DNA of 64,000 bases from SAR86 cluster bacterium SAR86B (GCA_905182885.1 CAJJCW010000001.1:310001-374000), one strand, 5' to 3'. Positions 14,942-24,732 are shown, counted from the first letter of the stretch. A program made the numbers and translations. Notes: generated by a model from the sequence alone, not told the origin.

Positions 14942-16407
14942 AAATTTATTATAGCTGATATAAAAACTAACATTAGAGCAAGGTAATAAGGTATGAAGTA
15001 ACCTCCTGTTGTATAAGGCGTAGCAGGTTTGTAGACCGTATCTATTGAGCTATTTAAAACACCAGATACACCTTTGTCTAATTTATCAACAATTGTTCCT
15101 TTATTTGATATTACTGCTGAAAAACCATCATTAGTTGCCCTGATTACCCACTTATCATTCTCTAAAGCTCTAACTCTGGCTATGGATAGGTGATGATATG
15201 GACCAATAGAATTACCAAACCAAGTATCATTACTTATATTAATAATAAAATCAGAACTTATATTGCTTTTTCGTACTGTATTTCCAAAAGCTATGTCATA
15301 GCAGATTAAAGGAGAAATACTATATTTTTGCTCATTATGAATAAAATCTATATTAGCTTGGTTGTCTTTGCCGTGACTTACATTGGACATTGGCATATCG
15401 AAGAAATCTATCAAGCCACGTAAAGATGGAATAAACGGTATATATTCTCCAAATGGGACTAAATGCTGTTTGTTATATATTTGATTAGTCTTAAGATTAA
15501 CCATTGAGTTAAATAGCTGACTTCCCTCAAAATGCCATGACCCTGAAATAATAGTCTTTGAATTTACTAATCTATCTCTAAATAATGAAAACTCTCTGCT
15601 TTCAAATGCATAAGGAAGTTCAGCCTCAGGAAAAATTACTAAATCTGTATTCTTATCAATCTCCTCACTTAGTCTTATAAGATTATTTTCAATCTTTTCT
15701 TTATAGCTGTTTTCATATTTCAAAAAAGGATTTGTTGAGGGCTGAACTATTGAAATATTTAAGGTGGAGGGGGCATGTCTCTCTATTGGCTTTTCAGATG
15801 CAGGTATCAATAATAGGAAAATAAAACCTAGCGTTATAGCTGAGATCTTCTTATTTTTTTCCCATGACAATCCTAGAATTGTTGACGCTATATAAATAAT
15901 ATATGAACCTCCGGCAACGCCCAAAATAGGGAAGAGGGATTGGCTAATTGTATCTAAAAATATTACCCCAGGTATGAGCCAAGGAACTCCATTTAATAAA
16001 GAGTACATAGACCATTCATTGAGAATAAATATGCTACTTACATATAAAACAGTATATAAATTTCTATAGGTTAAATTATTAAATAAGTTTATTTTTAGAA
16101 GTAATAGTGGAGCTGAAAAAACTAAGGTAAGAATAGCAATAAGTAATAAAAATATTAGCAAAGATACTGCTATGTTTGTATTTCCATAATAGTAAACGCT
16201 CACTATTAACCATGACATTCCAAATCCCCAGTGGCCTATAGACCAATAAAATAATTTATTAAATGAGTCTTTGTTATTTCTTAAAAGCCCGTTAATAAGG
16301 TAGGCATAAGATAGAAAAATTAAGGGCTTAATAGAGAAGGGCGCAAACGATAATATGCCAATTAAACCAAATATAAATGGAGTTAAGTATCTCTTTATTT
16401 GCATCAA
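14920..16407 (-). CDS. lnt: Apolipoprotein N-acyltransferase
   Basis: A 495-residue inner-membrane enzyme adding the third acyl chain to the N-terminal cysteine of lipoproteins. The first ~200 residues hold several membrane spans. The periplasmic nitrilase-like domain follows with the Glu-Lys-Cys triad region visible as VIFPEAELPYAFE (Glu), YNKQHLVPFGEYIPF (Lys) and ISPLICYDIAFG (Cys). A last membrane span (YYLALMLVFISAIINL) closes the protein. Overlaps corC by 4 bases and the transpeptidase by 22. Confidence 0.95.
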   Translation of the reverse strand: MMQIKRYLTPFIFGLIGILSFAPFSIKPLIFLSYAYLINGLLRNNKDSFNKLFYWSIGHWGFGMSWLIVSVYYYGNTNIAVSLLIFLLLIAILTLVFSAPLLLLKINLFNNLTYRNLYTVLYVSSIFILNEWSMYSLLNGVPWLIPGVIFLDTISQSLFPILGVAGGSYIIYIASTILGLSWEKNKKISAITLGFIFLLLIPASEKPIERHAPSTLNISIVQPSTNPFLKYENSYKEKIENNLIRLSEEIDKNTDLVIFPEAELPYAFESREFSLFRDRLVNSKTIISGSWHFEGSQLFNSMVNLKTNQIYNKQHLVPFGEYIPFIPSLRGLIDFFDMPMSNVSHGKDNQANIDFIHNEQKYSISPLICYDIAFGNTVRKSNISSDFIINISNDTWFGNSIGPYHHLSIARVRALENDKWVIRATNDGFSAVISNKGTIVDKLDKGVSGVLNSSIDTVYKPATPYTTGGYFIPYYLALMLVFISAIINLCIKRHL

Positions 16408-17258
16408 GTTTTTGTTATTGAAACCTTATCAATTTTTCTTTTGTCTGCATGAGTAACTTCAATATTTAAGTTCTCTACTTTAAGCTTATCTCCAACGCTT
16501 GGGAGTATTCCAAATTGACTAATAATAAATCCTCCAAGGGTCTCAGCATCTACTCCCATTGGATCGATTTTTAATTCAAAGAATTCTATAAATTCTTCAA
16601 TTTCAACTTTGGCATCTGCAGAATAAAGACCTTCGGAAATTCTTACTATCTCCTCTTCATCGACATCGTGCTCATCTTCAATTTCGCCTACCAGTTCTTC
16701 CAATATATCTTCAATTGTAACCAGACCTGATATTGAACCGTATTCATCTATTGCAACTGCTAAATGAGATCTGTCCTTTTTAAATTCCTCAAGCAAAGAG
16801 TCTGCTTTTTTTGTTTCTGGAACAATATTTGGCTCTCTAAGCATTTCTAGTACGTTAAAGTTATTATTACCGGATACTATTTTAGGAAGAATATCTTTAG
16901 CGAGAAGAATTCCCATAACCTCATCTCTCTCATCACCTAAAACGGGATATCTTGAATGCCCTGATTCAATGATCCTTTCTATGATCACGCTAGTTTCCTC
17001 TCCTAGGCTTATAGTTACCATATCTACCTTAGGTACCATTATTTCTTTAATTGTTGTTTTGCCAAGCCTTATCGCCTTGTTGGCTATTGATTCAGCTTCC
17101 TTATCAATAATATTTAGATCAACTGCATCTTTTAAAAAATCTGTTATCTCTGAAACAGATTGAGTTTTTATAAAAAAGGGGTTTCTAAAATATTTTTTTA
17201 TTTTGGTTAAAATTCCCGACGGGGGGTGGCTATCTTCGTTTTCTGATTTTTTATTCAT
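16404..17258 (-). CDS. corC: CorC-type protein with paired CBS domains
   Basis: A 284-residue soluble protein lacking membrane spans. Residues about 65-190 form two CBS repeats (IKEIMVPKVDMVTI, GHSRYPVLGDERDEVMGIL, RSHLAVAIDEYGSISGLVTIEDILEELVGEIEDEHD), and the C-terminus is the CorC_HlyC domain (GFIISQFGILPSVGDKL). The E. coli homologue CorC/YbeX is linked to Mg/Co efflux and ribosome maturation. It sits between ybeY and lnt exactly as in E. coli. Confidence 0.93.
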   Translation of the reverse strand: MNKKSENEDSHPPSGILTKIKKYFRNPFFIKTQSVSEITDFLKDAVDLNIIDKEAESIANKAIRLGKTTIKEIMVPKVDMVTISLGEETSVIIERIIESGHSRYPVLGDERDEVMGILLAKDILPKIVSGNNNFNVLEMLREPNIVPETKKADSLLEEFKKDRSHLAVAIDEYGSISGLVTIEDILEELVGEIEDEHDVDEEEIVRISEGLYSADAKVEIEEFIEFFELKIDPMGVDAETLGGFIISQFGILPSVGDKLKVENLNIEVTHADKRKIDKVSITKT

Positions 17259-17262
17259 TTCT

Positions 17263-17715
17263 TCAATTATATGGGTTTTTAATATGTAATTTTTCTAATA
17301 TGTTTATTTCTTTAGATTCCATTATGCTCGCCATGGCTTCATCTGCGTGATCATAGCCTAATATATGATATACACCATGAGCTAACATGTGAATTAAGTG
17401 GTCATCAAAATTTTTATGCTCTTCTTTTGCTTCTTGCAACACAAAATCATAACTAATGGCTATATCACCAATGTTGTTTGTTTTTTCTATAGAAATATCA
17501 TCATTAACAAAAGATAGTACATTGGTTGTTTTATCTTTATCTCTAAACTGTTTGTTAAGTTCCTGTATTTTTGCATTACCCAGGATTCTTAAATTTATCG
17601 AACTTTCTTCTGCCTCTTTTTCTTCAGTAAAGATAAGTTTGGTTATGTCTTGAAGTTTTTTTGAAAGTCCCTCATTGATTGAAAAGCCTTCCTGAAAAGA
17701 TATTACTAGGCTCAC
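17263..17715 (-). CDS. ybeY: Endoribonuclease YbeY (16S rRNA maturation)
   Basis: A 150-residue zinc-dependent RNase that takes part in 16S rRNA 3'-end processing and ribosome quality control. The catalytic HGxxHxxGxDH motif is present as AHGVYHILGYDHADEA near residue 115, preceded by NKQFRDKDKTTNVLSF. Length is close to E. coli YbeY (155). Its ATG overlaps the phoH stop by 4 bases. Confidence 0.96.
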   Translation of the reverse strand: MSLVISFQEGFSINEGLSKKLQDITKLIFTEEKEAEESSINLRILGNAKIQELNKQFRDKDKTTNVLSFVNDDISIEKTNNIGDIAISYDFVLQEAKEEHKNFDDHLIHMLAHGVYHILGYDHADEAMASIMESKEINILEKLHIKNPYN

Positions 17716-18701
17716 TTAGCTATTTTTTCTTCAAATGCTTGATAGGCATCAATAATTTTTCTTACCAAGGGATGTCTTACAACATCTTGAGATGAAAATT
17801 CAGTAAAGCCTATGCCTTTGGTTTCTGCTAGCACCTGCATGACATGGTCTAGCCCTGAGGTAATGTGTTTTGGTAGGTCTGTTTGGGTAAGATCTCCATT
17901 GATTACGGCATAGGAGCCAAAGCCCATTCTAGTAAGAACCATCTTCATCTGATCAACTGTTGTATTTTGACTTTCATCCATAATGATAAATGAATTATTC
18001 AAAGTTCTTCCTCTTAAATAGGCTAAAGGAGCAATTTCAATAGCTTCTTTTTCAATTAATTTACCTACTCTTTCAGCTCCAACCATTTCATATAAGGCGT
18101 CATACAATGGTCTTAGATAAGGATCTACTTTTTGTGACATATCTCCTGGCAGAAATCCGAGCTTCTCACCAGCCTCAACAGCAGGTCTAATCAAGATTAT
18201 TCTTTGAACCTTATCAGTCAATAATGCATCTATTGCTGCAGCCACTGCTATATATGTCTTACCTGTTCCAGCCGGGCCAATTCCAAAATTTAGTTCATAT
18301 TTTGAAATTCTTCTCATGTAATCTTGTTGATTTTTACCTCTTGCTCTAATAATTTTTTTTGGTGTCTGTATCTTAATTTCAGTCTTTTGGATATCTTCTC
18401 CGCTATGCCTGGCAAGACTTAAGTTCAGATGTGATTGGATGGTTAAATGAACTGCTTCTTTAGTAAGCTCAATATTCTTCTTTGTTAAATTATATAAATC
18501 CAGAATAGCATCAGAGGCGTGCTTAATATTTTGATCGCTACCAGTAATATTAATTTGGCTACCTTTATGAAAAACTTTTACAGAAAATGTTTTTTCAATG
18601 AGTTTTAGGTTCCCATTAAGCTCTCCAACAAAAATTGCTATTCTGTCTGCGCTCGATGGTTTTAAAGAAATGTTTTTAAGAGCAGTTTGTATTTCTTGCA
18701 T
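17712..18701 (-). CDS. ybeZ: PhoH-like ATPase (YbeZ)
   Basis: A 329-residue protein of the PhoH family, co-conserved with YbeY. An N-terminal KH-like part (to about residue 110) precedes the ATPase domain with Walker A GPAGTGKTYIAVAAA near residue 140 and Walker B FIIMDESQNTT. It also has RPAVEAGEKLGFLPGDMSQK, typical of PhoH. It probably acts as an RNA helicase or ATPase with YbeY in rRNA handling. Six bases separate it from miaB. Confidence 0.95.
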   Translation of the reverse strand: MQEIQTALKNISLKPSSADRIAIFVGELNGNLKLIEKTFSVKVFHKGSQINITGSDQNIKHASDAILDLYNLTKKNIELTKEAVHLTIQSHLNLSLARHSGEDIQKTEIKIQTPKKIIRARGKNQQDYMRRISKYELNFGIGPAGTGKTYIAVAAAIDALLTDKVQRIILIRPAVEAGEKLGFLPGDMSQKVDPYLRPLYDALYEMVGAERVGKLIEKEAIEIAPLAYLRGRTLNNSFIIMDESQNTTVDQMKMVLTRMGFGSYAVINGDLTQTDLPKHITSGLDHVMQVLAETKGIGFTEFSSQDVVRHPLVRKIIDAYQAFEEKIAK

Positions 18702-18707
18702 TAAAAA

Positions 18708-20048
18708 TTAATTTTGTCCTGTTGAGTTATGCAACGTGCCTAGTAAAGAATAAGAAAAAGTCTCATCAATACTTATATCTACTAATTTACCTATAAAACC
18801 AATATTTTGGAAGTCAAAATTAACAACTCTATTACATTCTGTTCTTGCTTGAAGCTGGTGCGCACTTTTCTTTGATAAGCCAGTAACTAAACATCTTTGT
18901 ATTGAGCCTATCATGCTCATACTATGCTCCTTGTGATGCTTATTTAGTTGTGCCTGAAGAATATCAAGCCTTTCTTTTTTCTCAGCCATTGGAGTATTGT
19001 CATCTAATTTTGATGCAGGGGTGCCTGGCCTTTTTGAATAGATAAAACTGTAAGAAGAATCAAATTTTATTTGATTCACTAAATCCATAGTGTCATTAAA
19101 ATCTTTTTCTGTCTCACCCGGGAACCCAACTATAAAATCAGAGGACACTCTAAGATCTGGCCTGTGGGATCTAATTCTCTCAAGCGCATCTGTGAAAATA
19201 TCAACTGTGTAATTTCTTTTCATCTTTTCTAAAATTCTATTAGATCCGGATTGAACGGGAAGATGAAGCTGGCTAACAAGTTGAGGAACATACTGATATA
19301 CATCAATAAGATCATCGGTCATATCGAGGGGATGAGATGTTGTAAACCTAATTCTTTCTACTCCGTCTATATGACTAATTATTTCTATTAGGTCTGAAAG
19401 TCTAAGGATTCTATCCTTATAGGGCATTTTGTATGAATTAACATTCTGGCCAATAAATGTAATTTCTGAAACGCCTTGCTCTGCAAGCCTAGCAACCTCG
19501 TCAAAGATCTGGTCGGGCTTTCTACTTACCTCATCGCCCCTGGTATATGGAACAACACAAAAAGAACAATATTTAGAACATCCTTCCATTATTGCAACAA
19601 AACTGGAAGGGCCTGCTGAGGTTGGGGAGGGTAGTGAATCAAATTTTTCTTCTATTGGAAAGGTAATGTCTATTGCCTTGATACCTTTGCTTTGGTCTAT
19701 ATCTAAAAGGTCTGACACTCTATGAAGGGTTTGCGGTCCGTATATTAAGTCTACATAAGGTGCTCTTTTTTTAATATTAAGTCCTTCTTGGGTTGCGACA
19801 CAGCCACCGACTCCAATTTTTAGATTAGGGTTTTTTACTTTGAGTTTATTTAGCCTTCCTAGTTCTGAGAATACCTTTGCCTCAGCTTTATCCCTTATAG
19901 AACATGTATTTAATAAGATAATATCTGCTTCTTCTATATTACTTGTAACTTCAATACCTCTCTTCTCTTTAAGGATATCTACTGTCTTTTCGGAGTCATA
20001 TTCATTCATTTGACATCCGTAAGTTTTAATATAAAGTTTTGTTCCCAT
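18708..20048 (-). CDS. miaB: tRNA-2-methylthio-N6-dimethylallyladenosine synthase
   Basis: A 446-residue radical-SAM methylthiotransferase that modifies position 37 of tRNAs reading UNN codons. The N-terminal UPF0004 domain carries three cluster cysteines (YGCQMNEYDSE, LLNTCSIRDKAE, GVGGCVATQEG). The radical-SAM CxxxCxxC is CSKYCSFCVVPYTRG, followed by SGSNRILEKMKR. The TRAM domain occupies the last ~65 residues. It is the first gene of the five-gene operon. Confidence 0.97.
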   Translation of the reverse strand: MGTKLYIKTYGCQMNEYDSEKTVDILKEKRGIEVTSNIEEADIILLNTCSIRDKAEAKVFSELGRLNKLKVKNPNLKIGVGGCVATQEGLNIKKRAPYVDLIYGPQTLHRVSDLLDIDQSKGIKAIDITFPIEEKFDSLPSPTSAGPSSFVAIMEGCSKYCSFCVVPYTRGDEVSRKPDQIFDEVARLAEQGVSEITFIGQNVNSYKMPYKDRILRLSDLIEIISHIDGVERIRFTTSHPLDMTDDLIDVYQYVPQLVSQLHLPVQSGSNRILEKMKRNYTVDIFTDALERIRSHRPDLRVSSDFIVGFPGETEKDFNDTMDLVNQIKFDSSYSFIYSKRPGTPASKLDDNTPMAEKKERLDILQAQLNKHHKEHSMSMIGSIQRCLVTGLSKKSAHQLQARTECNRVVNFDFQNIGFIGKLVDISIDETFSYSLLGTLHNSTGQN

Positions 20049-20061
20049 ATAATTAAGTATT

Positions 20062-20388
20062 ATGAAAATAAAGAGTGTTTACAAGATAATTTTTATGCAG
20101 CTTGGCGAAATCTATGAGGTTTTTGCTAATCAAATATATCAAAGTGAGATGTACGGTTTTATTGAAGTTGAGGATTATATATTTAACAAGGATAAACAGC
20201 TAGTTGTTGACCCTGCCGCTGAAAAACTTAAGAATGAATTTGCAAAAGTTGAGAGAAGCTATATACCGATTAATTCTATAATAAGGATAGATGAGGTCCA
20301 GGAATCTGGCGAGGCAAAGATAAAAGAAAATAAAAATAAAATTAGTCCTATCCCTCTAAATATTCACCCTATAAATAGCTCTGATTAG
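20062..20388 (+). CDS. DUF1820 family protein
   Basis: A 108-residue protein that I match to DUF1820 from YKIIFMQLGEIYEVFANQIY and QSEMYGFIEVEDYIF, segments conserved across gammaproteobacteria. No membrane span or signal is evident. It is rich in charged residues toward the C-terminus. Function is unknown. It lies between divergent miaB and convergent orn, with its stop adjacent to the orn stop. Confidence 0.78.
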   Translation: MKIKSVYKIIFMQLGEIYEVFANQIYQSEMYGFIEVEDYIFNKDKQLVVDPAAEKLKNEFAKVERSYIPINSIIRIDEVQESGEAKIKENKNKISPIPLNIHPINSSD

Positions 20389-20940
20389 CTATCCTTCTGG
20401 TAAGAATAACTTTTTATAGAACTTTAGCTCTCCTACTGAATCCTTAATATCTCCCATGGCCCTATGTGATCCTTGTTTTTCATAGACCTGAGCTTCATTC
20501 ATCCACCTAACTGCAACCTCTTTGAATGAAGAGACGTCGATATGCCTATAATTAAAATAAGATTCTAGTCGAGGCATGTACTTAATTAAGAAACGTCTGT
20601 CATGCGAAACAGTGTTGCCACACATAGGTGATTTATTTTGCCCTACGTATTTAGAAATAAATTCGAGGGTCTCAATTTCTGCCATTTGCTCTGTTACTAC
20701 ACTTTTCTTAACAGAATCAATCAAGCCAGATGATCCATGCTGATTTTGATTCCAGTCATCCATTCCTTCAAGAAGAGACTTGGGCTGACTGACAATAATA
20801 TTTGGACCTTCAGCTAAAATATTTAGTTGGGAGTCGGTTACTAAAGTGGCTATTTCTATGATTCTTTCTTTTTCTGGATCCAATCCGGTCATCTCTAGAT
20901 CTATCCAAATTAAGTTTTCTCTTGATTGTTGGCTCTTCAT
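20389..20940 (-). CDS. orn: Oligoribonuclease
   Basis: A 183-residue DEDDh exonuclease that degrades 2-5 nt RNAs and pGpG, ending RNA decay and cyclic-di-GMP turnover. The acidic residues are in WIDLEMTGLDPEKERIIEIA (D and E), GNTVSHDRRFL (D) and HRAMGDIKDSVGEL (H and D). Length equals E. coli Orn (181). It is divergent from rsgA across about 40 bases, as in E. coli. Confidence 0.97.
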   Translation of the reverse strand: MKSQQSRENLIWIDLEMTGLDPEKERIIEIATLVTDSQLNILAEGPNIIVSQPKSLLEGMDDWNQNQHGSSGLIDSVKKSVVTEQMAEIETLEFISKYVGQNKSPMCGNTVSHDRRFLIKYMPRLESYFNYRHIDVSSFKEVAVRWMNEAQVYEKQGSHRAMGDIKDSVGELKFYKKLFLPEG

Positions 20941-20981
20941 AACTTTTTATATTCCTTCCTTTAGTGTATTTTGTGCTTTAT

Positions 20982-21851
20982 ATGGAAAAAGTTCAAACTG
21001 GGTTGGTAATAGAATTCTACTCTAATAGCTGCTTGGTGCGAACCAAAGACGCAGATATTAGCTGTATTGCCATAAAAGATGTAGTAGTTGGAGATATTGT
21101 TAAAATTGAAATAATCCAAGATAGCAAAAAAATAAAAGGATTAATTCTTTCAAGAGAGCCTAGATTTTCTATTTTAGAAAAAAAAGAGGTCTTAAAATCT
21201 AAGGTTGTTGCTGCCAATGTAACCCATGTCGGTATTCTCGTTACGCCCGAGCCCAAGACAAGCACTGATTTTATTGATAAGTGGGTTCTAACTGCTAACT
21301 TATCTAATATAACTCCATTCATTATTAATAATAAAATTGATCTAGTTCAAAATGAAGAATATTTAACTAAGCTAGAAATCTATAAAAATCTTAAAATTGA
21401 TTTCATTGATATTTCAGCAAAAAGTAATCAAAACCTTGGCCAGGTCTCTGATTATTTAAAAGGTAAATGTGTGGTTTTTGTAGGTAACTCTGGGGCTGGG
21501 AAATCAACTCTAACGACATCCTTGACTGGGAAAGATATTAAAACAAATGTTCTTTCTAATAATCAAGGTGTTCATACTACTTCGATCTCTACGCTTTATG
21601 AAATTGATAACGATACAAAAATTATTGATTCTCCAGGTGTTCGAGATCTATATATAACTGGATGGGATGATAAAGATATTATAAAAGGTTTCTCTGAAAT
21701 CTATGCATTTTCAAGGTATTGCAAATTTAACGATTGCAATCATATTAATAATGACGGATGTCATGTGACAGAAAAACTAATTAATGGAGAAATAAACCAA
21801 AGCAGATACAATAATTTTATTAAATTTAGAGACAGAGAGGAAGATGAATAA
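20982..21851 (+). CDS. rsgA: Ribosome small-subunit biogenesis GTPase RsgA
   Basis: A 289-residue circularly permuted GTPase that matures the 30S decoding centre. The ATG at 20982 (MEKVQTGLV) is preferred over the GTG at 20964 because it begins at the OB-fold. G motifs occur in permuted order: NKIDLV (G4) before GNSGAGKSTL (G1) and DSPGVRDL (G3). The C-terminal zinc knuckle is CKFNDCNHINNDGCHV. The last 8 bases overlap ubiE. Confidence 0.95.
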   Translation: MEKVQTGLVIEFYSNSCLVRTKDADISCIAIKDVVVGDIVKIEIIQDSKKIKGLILSREPRFSILEKKEVLKSKVVAANVTHVGILVTPEPKTSTDFIDKWVLTANLSNITPFIINNKIDLVQNEEYLTKLEIYKNLKIDFIDISAKSNQNLGQVSDYLKGKCVVFVGNSGAGKSTLTTSLTGKDIKTNVLSNNQGVHTTSISTLYEIDNDTKIIDSPGVRDLYITGWDDKDIIKGFSEIYAFSRYCKFNDCNHINNDGCHVTEKLINGEINQSRYNNFIKFRDREEDE

Positions 21852-22584
21852 AAAAACTCATTTTGGCTTCACAGAAGTAGACGCAAAAGATAAAAGTGCT
21901 CATGTTGGTGAGGTTTTTACCTCGGTAGCTGGGAGCTACGATGTTATGAATGATGCAATGTCGATGGGAATGCACCGATTATGGAAAAAAATTCTTGTTG
22001 AGCTAGCTGGGGTTTCCGATCATGACACTATTCTTGATATTGCTAGTGGTACAGGCGATATAGCTAAACTAATAGCTAAAGAATATCCCAATACAGAAAT
22101 CTATATGTCAGATATTAATATGGATATGTTGGCTGAGGGAAGAAATAGAGCCATAAATGAGAGCTTTTCATCTAATACACATTTTTGTCAGTTAAGCGGA
22201 GAAACTATTCCTTTTGCAGATAACACCTTTAATTTAATTACTATTGGTTTTGGTTTAAGAAACTTTACTGATAAAGAAAAAGGCCTTAAGGAGATGAAAA
22301 GATGTCTAAAAGAAGATGGCAGATTACTTATCTTAGAATTTTCAAAACCTATCAACCCATTATTTTCAAAAGTTTACGACTGGTACTCATTTAATATATT
22401 GCCAAAGCTTGGAGCAATATTAGCTAATGATTCAGAAAGTTATAAGTATCTAGCGGAGTCAATCAGGATGCATCCTGGGCAAGAGGCTCTTCAAGAAATG
22501 GTTGTTGAGGCAGGGTTTGAAAAATGTAAGTTTTATAACTTACTTAATGGCATCGTAGCTATTCATGTTGCATATGGAAAATAG
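21844..22584 (+). CDS. ubiE: Ubiquinone/menaquinone biosynthesis C-methyltransferase
   Basis: A 246-residue SAM-dependent C-methyltransferase of ubiquinone synthesis. It starts THFGFTEVDAKDKSAHVGEVF and has the family-specific YDVMNDAMSMGMHRLWK. The SAM site is LDIASGTGDIAKL, with FGLRNFTDKEKGLKEM and ILEFSKP downstream. Normal length (E. coli 251). It opens the ubiE-ubiJ-ubiB-tatABC run and overlaps both neighbours. Confidence 0.97.
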   Translation: MNKKTHFGFTEVDAKDKSAHVGEVFTSVAGSYDVMNDAMSMGMHRLWKKILVELAGVSDHDTILDIASGTGDIAKLIAKEYPNTEIYMSDINMDMLAEGRNRAINESFSSNTHFCQLSGETIPFADNTFNLITIGFGLRNFTDKEKGLKEMKRCLKEDGRLLILEFSKPINPLFSKVYDWYSFNILPKLGAILANDSESYKYLAESIRMHPGQEALQEMVVEAGFEKCKFYNLLNGIVAIHVAYGK

Positions 22585-23077
22585 TCTTAGTCAAATTTTA
22601 TCTAATCTTTTAAATGACATAGAAGAAGCTTCTCCTAATTCAAGAGGTTCGCTTTATAGCATTTACCCCATTAATTTTGTTCTAGCATTAAAGGGGCATA
22701 AAAGGATTCATGTTCATCTTTCAGAAGATCATAAAAGAATTTCCTTTAAAGAGCTTGCTTCGCCAAATTTTAAAATCCAAGCTAATGTGACAGAGATTCT
22801 TCAACTTATTTTTACAAAGAAAATAAAAAAGAGCATGCTTTCAGGAGATGTTGAATTAGCCACAGTGATGATGAGTATTTTAATGAAAGCTGATATAGAT
22901 TTTATATTCCTAATAGATAAATATTTTGGGAATATTCCTGCTGTTTCAGCTCACCTTCTTAAAGAAAGGTTGTCTGCAAGAAAAAATGTTAATAGAAACC
23001 AAACCAATGAACTGCAGACTAGGTTGAGGAGCCTAGGAATAAGAGTTGATAGACTAGAGGCTATAAATAGCTTATGA
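22565..23077 (+). CDS. ubiJ: Ubiquinone biosynthesis accessory factor UbiJ (SCP2 domain)
   Basis: A 170-residue protein between ubiE and ubiB, the fixed position of ubiJ. The N-terminal two thirds fit an SCP2 lipid-binding fold (KGHKRIHVHLSEDHKRISF, ILQLIFTKKIKKSMLSGDVE), which is thought to hold the hydrophobic intermediates for the soluble Ubi metabolon. The C-terminus (NELQTRLRSLGIRVDRLEA) is a short coiled coil suited to pairing with UbiK. Start may be the ATG at 22565 or the one 9 bases later. Confidence 0.85.
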   Translation: MLHMENSLSQILSNLLNDIEEASPNSRGSLYSIYPINFVLALKGHKRIHVHLSEDHKRISFKELASPNFKIQANVTEILQLIFTKKIKKSMLSGDVELATVMMSILMKADIDFIFLIDKYFGNIPAVSAHLLKERLSARKNVNRNQTNELQTRLRSLGIRVDRLEAINSL

Positions 23078-24555
23078 ATATAATTATTCTTATTTATCAG
23101 GGTCTAAAGATGTCTTTCTTAGGAATGAAGTTTGGGATTTTTAAAAATCCTGATGGCAAAAAACTAGCTAAATTTCTTGAATCGCTAGGTCCTATTTTTA
23201 TAAAATTTGGTCAGCTACTATCCACTCGGACAGATATCCTAGATGTAGAAACAGCTAAAAATTTACAAGGGCTTACAGATAGTTGTATGCCATTTCCAGT
23301 GGCTACTTTAAGAGCAATTGTTGAAAAAGAGCTTGGTGATTCTATAGAGAACCTTTTCGATGACTTCGATGATAATCCTCTTGCTGCAGCTTCTCTTGCT
23401 CAAGTTCATTCTGCAAAATTGAAAAATGGTAAAGAAATTGTTATCAAGGTTTTAAGGCCTAATATTGAAAAAGAAGTTAAGAAGAACATTAGGCTTCTTA
23501 GAGCAGCTGCAAAATTTTGTACTTATGTTTATTCAGAAAGCCACAGATTAAGACCACTTGAGGTTGTGAGAGATTATGAGACCACTATTCTTAGAGAATT
23601 AGATTTAAAGCTTGAGGCGGCTAATACAAACCTGACTAGAAAGAACTTTGCTAATTCAGAAGAACTTTATATACCAGAAGTCTTTTGGGATATGACCACC
23701 AACAAAGTCATGGTTCTAGAAAGAATTGATGGGATACCTTGTACGGATATTGAGCAAATAGAAAAATATGGGATAAACAAAAAAAGACTTGCTGAAAATG
23801 GAGTAAAGATTTTTCTTAATCAAGTATTCAGAGATAATTTTTTTCATGCCGATATGCATCCTGGAAATATTTTTGTATCCAAGGAGCATCCGGAAACGCC
23901 AGGCTACATAGCAATTGACTGTGCAATAACTGGTTCCTTGTCAAATGATGAGAGATATATGCTTGCAAGAATGCTACAAGCAGTTCTAAAACAAAAATAT
24001 AAATCTTTAGCTCAGTTATTTATTGGCTCAGGCTGGGTCAATAGTGATACAAACATTAATGAGCTTGAAAATACCTTAAGAGCTTGTTGTGAGCCTATTT
24101 TTGAAAAGCCATTATCTGAAATTGAATTTGGTAAATTGCTCTTATACCTCTTCCAAAGTACTAGACCTTATGGCCTATCTCTTCAACCATCCTTAGTACT
24201 TCTTCAAAAAACATTAATTCATATTGAGGGCATGGGGAGACAGATATACCCTGAATTAGACTTCTGGGGAATAGCAGAACCTTATCTTGATAATTGGCTT
24301 AAAGAACAATTTAGCCCACTCAAACTTAAGGATTTTATTGTTGATAATAAAGAGGATCTACTACTTAAAGCATCTGAGATGCCTGGATTTATATATGAAG
24401 CTCTTGATGAGCTTAGAGGCTATTCACATAATAGAAAATCCAATGACGATAAGCTTCATAAAATGGAACTACAGTTACAAAAACAAAAATACATCATATG
24501 GTTCTTTGGAGTTGGTATAATGATGGCATGGGGTATATTTATAATACTTTCATAG
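23074..24555 (+). CDS. ubiB: Ubiquinone biosynthesis atypical kinase-like protein UbiB
   Basis: A 493-residue ADCK/UbiB family protein needed for ubiquinone production. The KxGQ motif is FIKFGQLLSTRTD (about residue 47), the Ala-rich loop is LAAASLAQVHSA, the lysine is in VIKVLRP, and the kinase-like catalytic/metal segment is NFFHADMHPGNIF followed by AIDCAITG in place of DFG. A single membrane span (IIWFFGVGIMMAWGIFIIL) ends the protein. It is shorter than E. coli UbiB (546), mostly at the C-terminus. It overlaps ubiJ by 4 bases. Confidence 0.95.
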   Translation: MNIIILIYQGLKMSFLGMKFGIFKNPDGKKLAKFLESLGPIFIKFGQLLSTRTDILDVETAKNLQGLTDSCMPFPVATLRAIVEKELGDSIENLFDDFDDNPLAAASLAQVHSAKLKNGKEIVIKVLRPNIEKEVKKNIRLLRAAAKFCTYVYSESHRLRPLEVVRDYETTILRELDLKLEAANTNLTRKNFANSEELYIPEVFWDMTTNKVMVLERIDGIPCTDIEQIEKYGINKKRLAENGVKIFLNQVFRDNFFHADMHPGNIFVSKEHPETPGYIAIDCAITGSLSNDERYMLARMLQAVLKQKYKSLAQLFIGSGWVNSDTNINELENTLRACCEPIFEKPLSEIEFGKLLLYLFQSTRPYGLSLQPSLVLLQKTLIHIEGMGRQIYPELDFWGIAEPYLDNWLKEQFSPLKLKDFIVDNKEDLLLKASEMPGFIYEALDELRGYSHNRKSNDDKLHKMELQLQKQKYIIWFFGVGIMMAWGIFIILS

Positions 24556-24564
24556 GAGATTCAT

Positions 24565-24729
24565 ATGGGCTTTGGTGGAATAAGTGTATGGCAACTACTA
24601 ATAATTTTAGTCGTCGTTCTTTTAATTTTTGGAAGCGGTAAATTAAAATCTTTGGGCTCTGATCTTGGGGCGAGTCTTAAGGGTTTTAAAAAAGCTGTGA
24701 AAGAAGAAGAAAAAGAAAAAGACGAATAA
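24565..24729 (+). CDS. tatA: Sec-independent translocase subunit TatA
   Basis: A 54-residue protein too short for the ORF track: ATG at 24565, TAA at 24727-24729, with AGGAGA upstream. The sequence starts [22 protein letters not shown], one membrane span with the polar N-terminus of TatA, followed by the FGSGKL hinge and amphipathic [18 protein letters not shown], then an acidic-basic tail. TatA forms the pore-like assembly of the twin-arginine pathway for folded proteins. It is shorter than E. coli TatA (89) but has all functional parts. It is followed by tatB 3 bases later. Confidence 0.95.
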   Translation: MGFGGISVWQLLIILVVVLLIFGSGKLKSLGSDLGASLKGFKKAVKEEEKEKDE

Positions 24730-24732
24730 CAA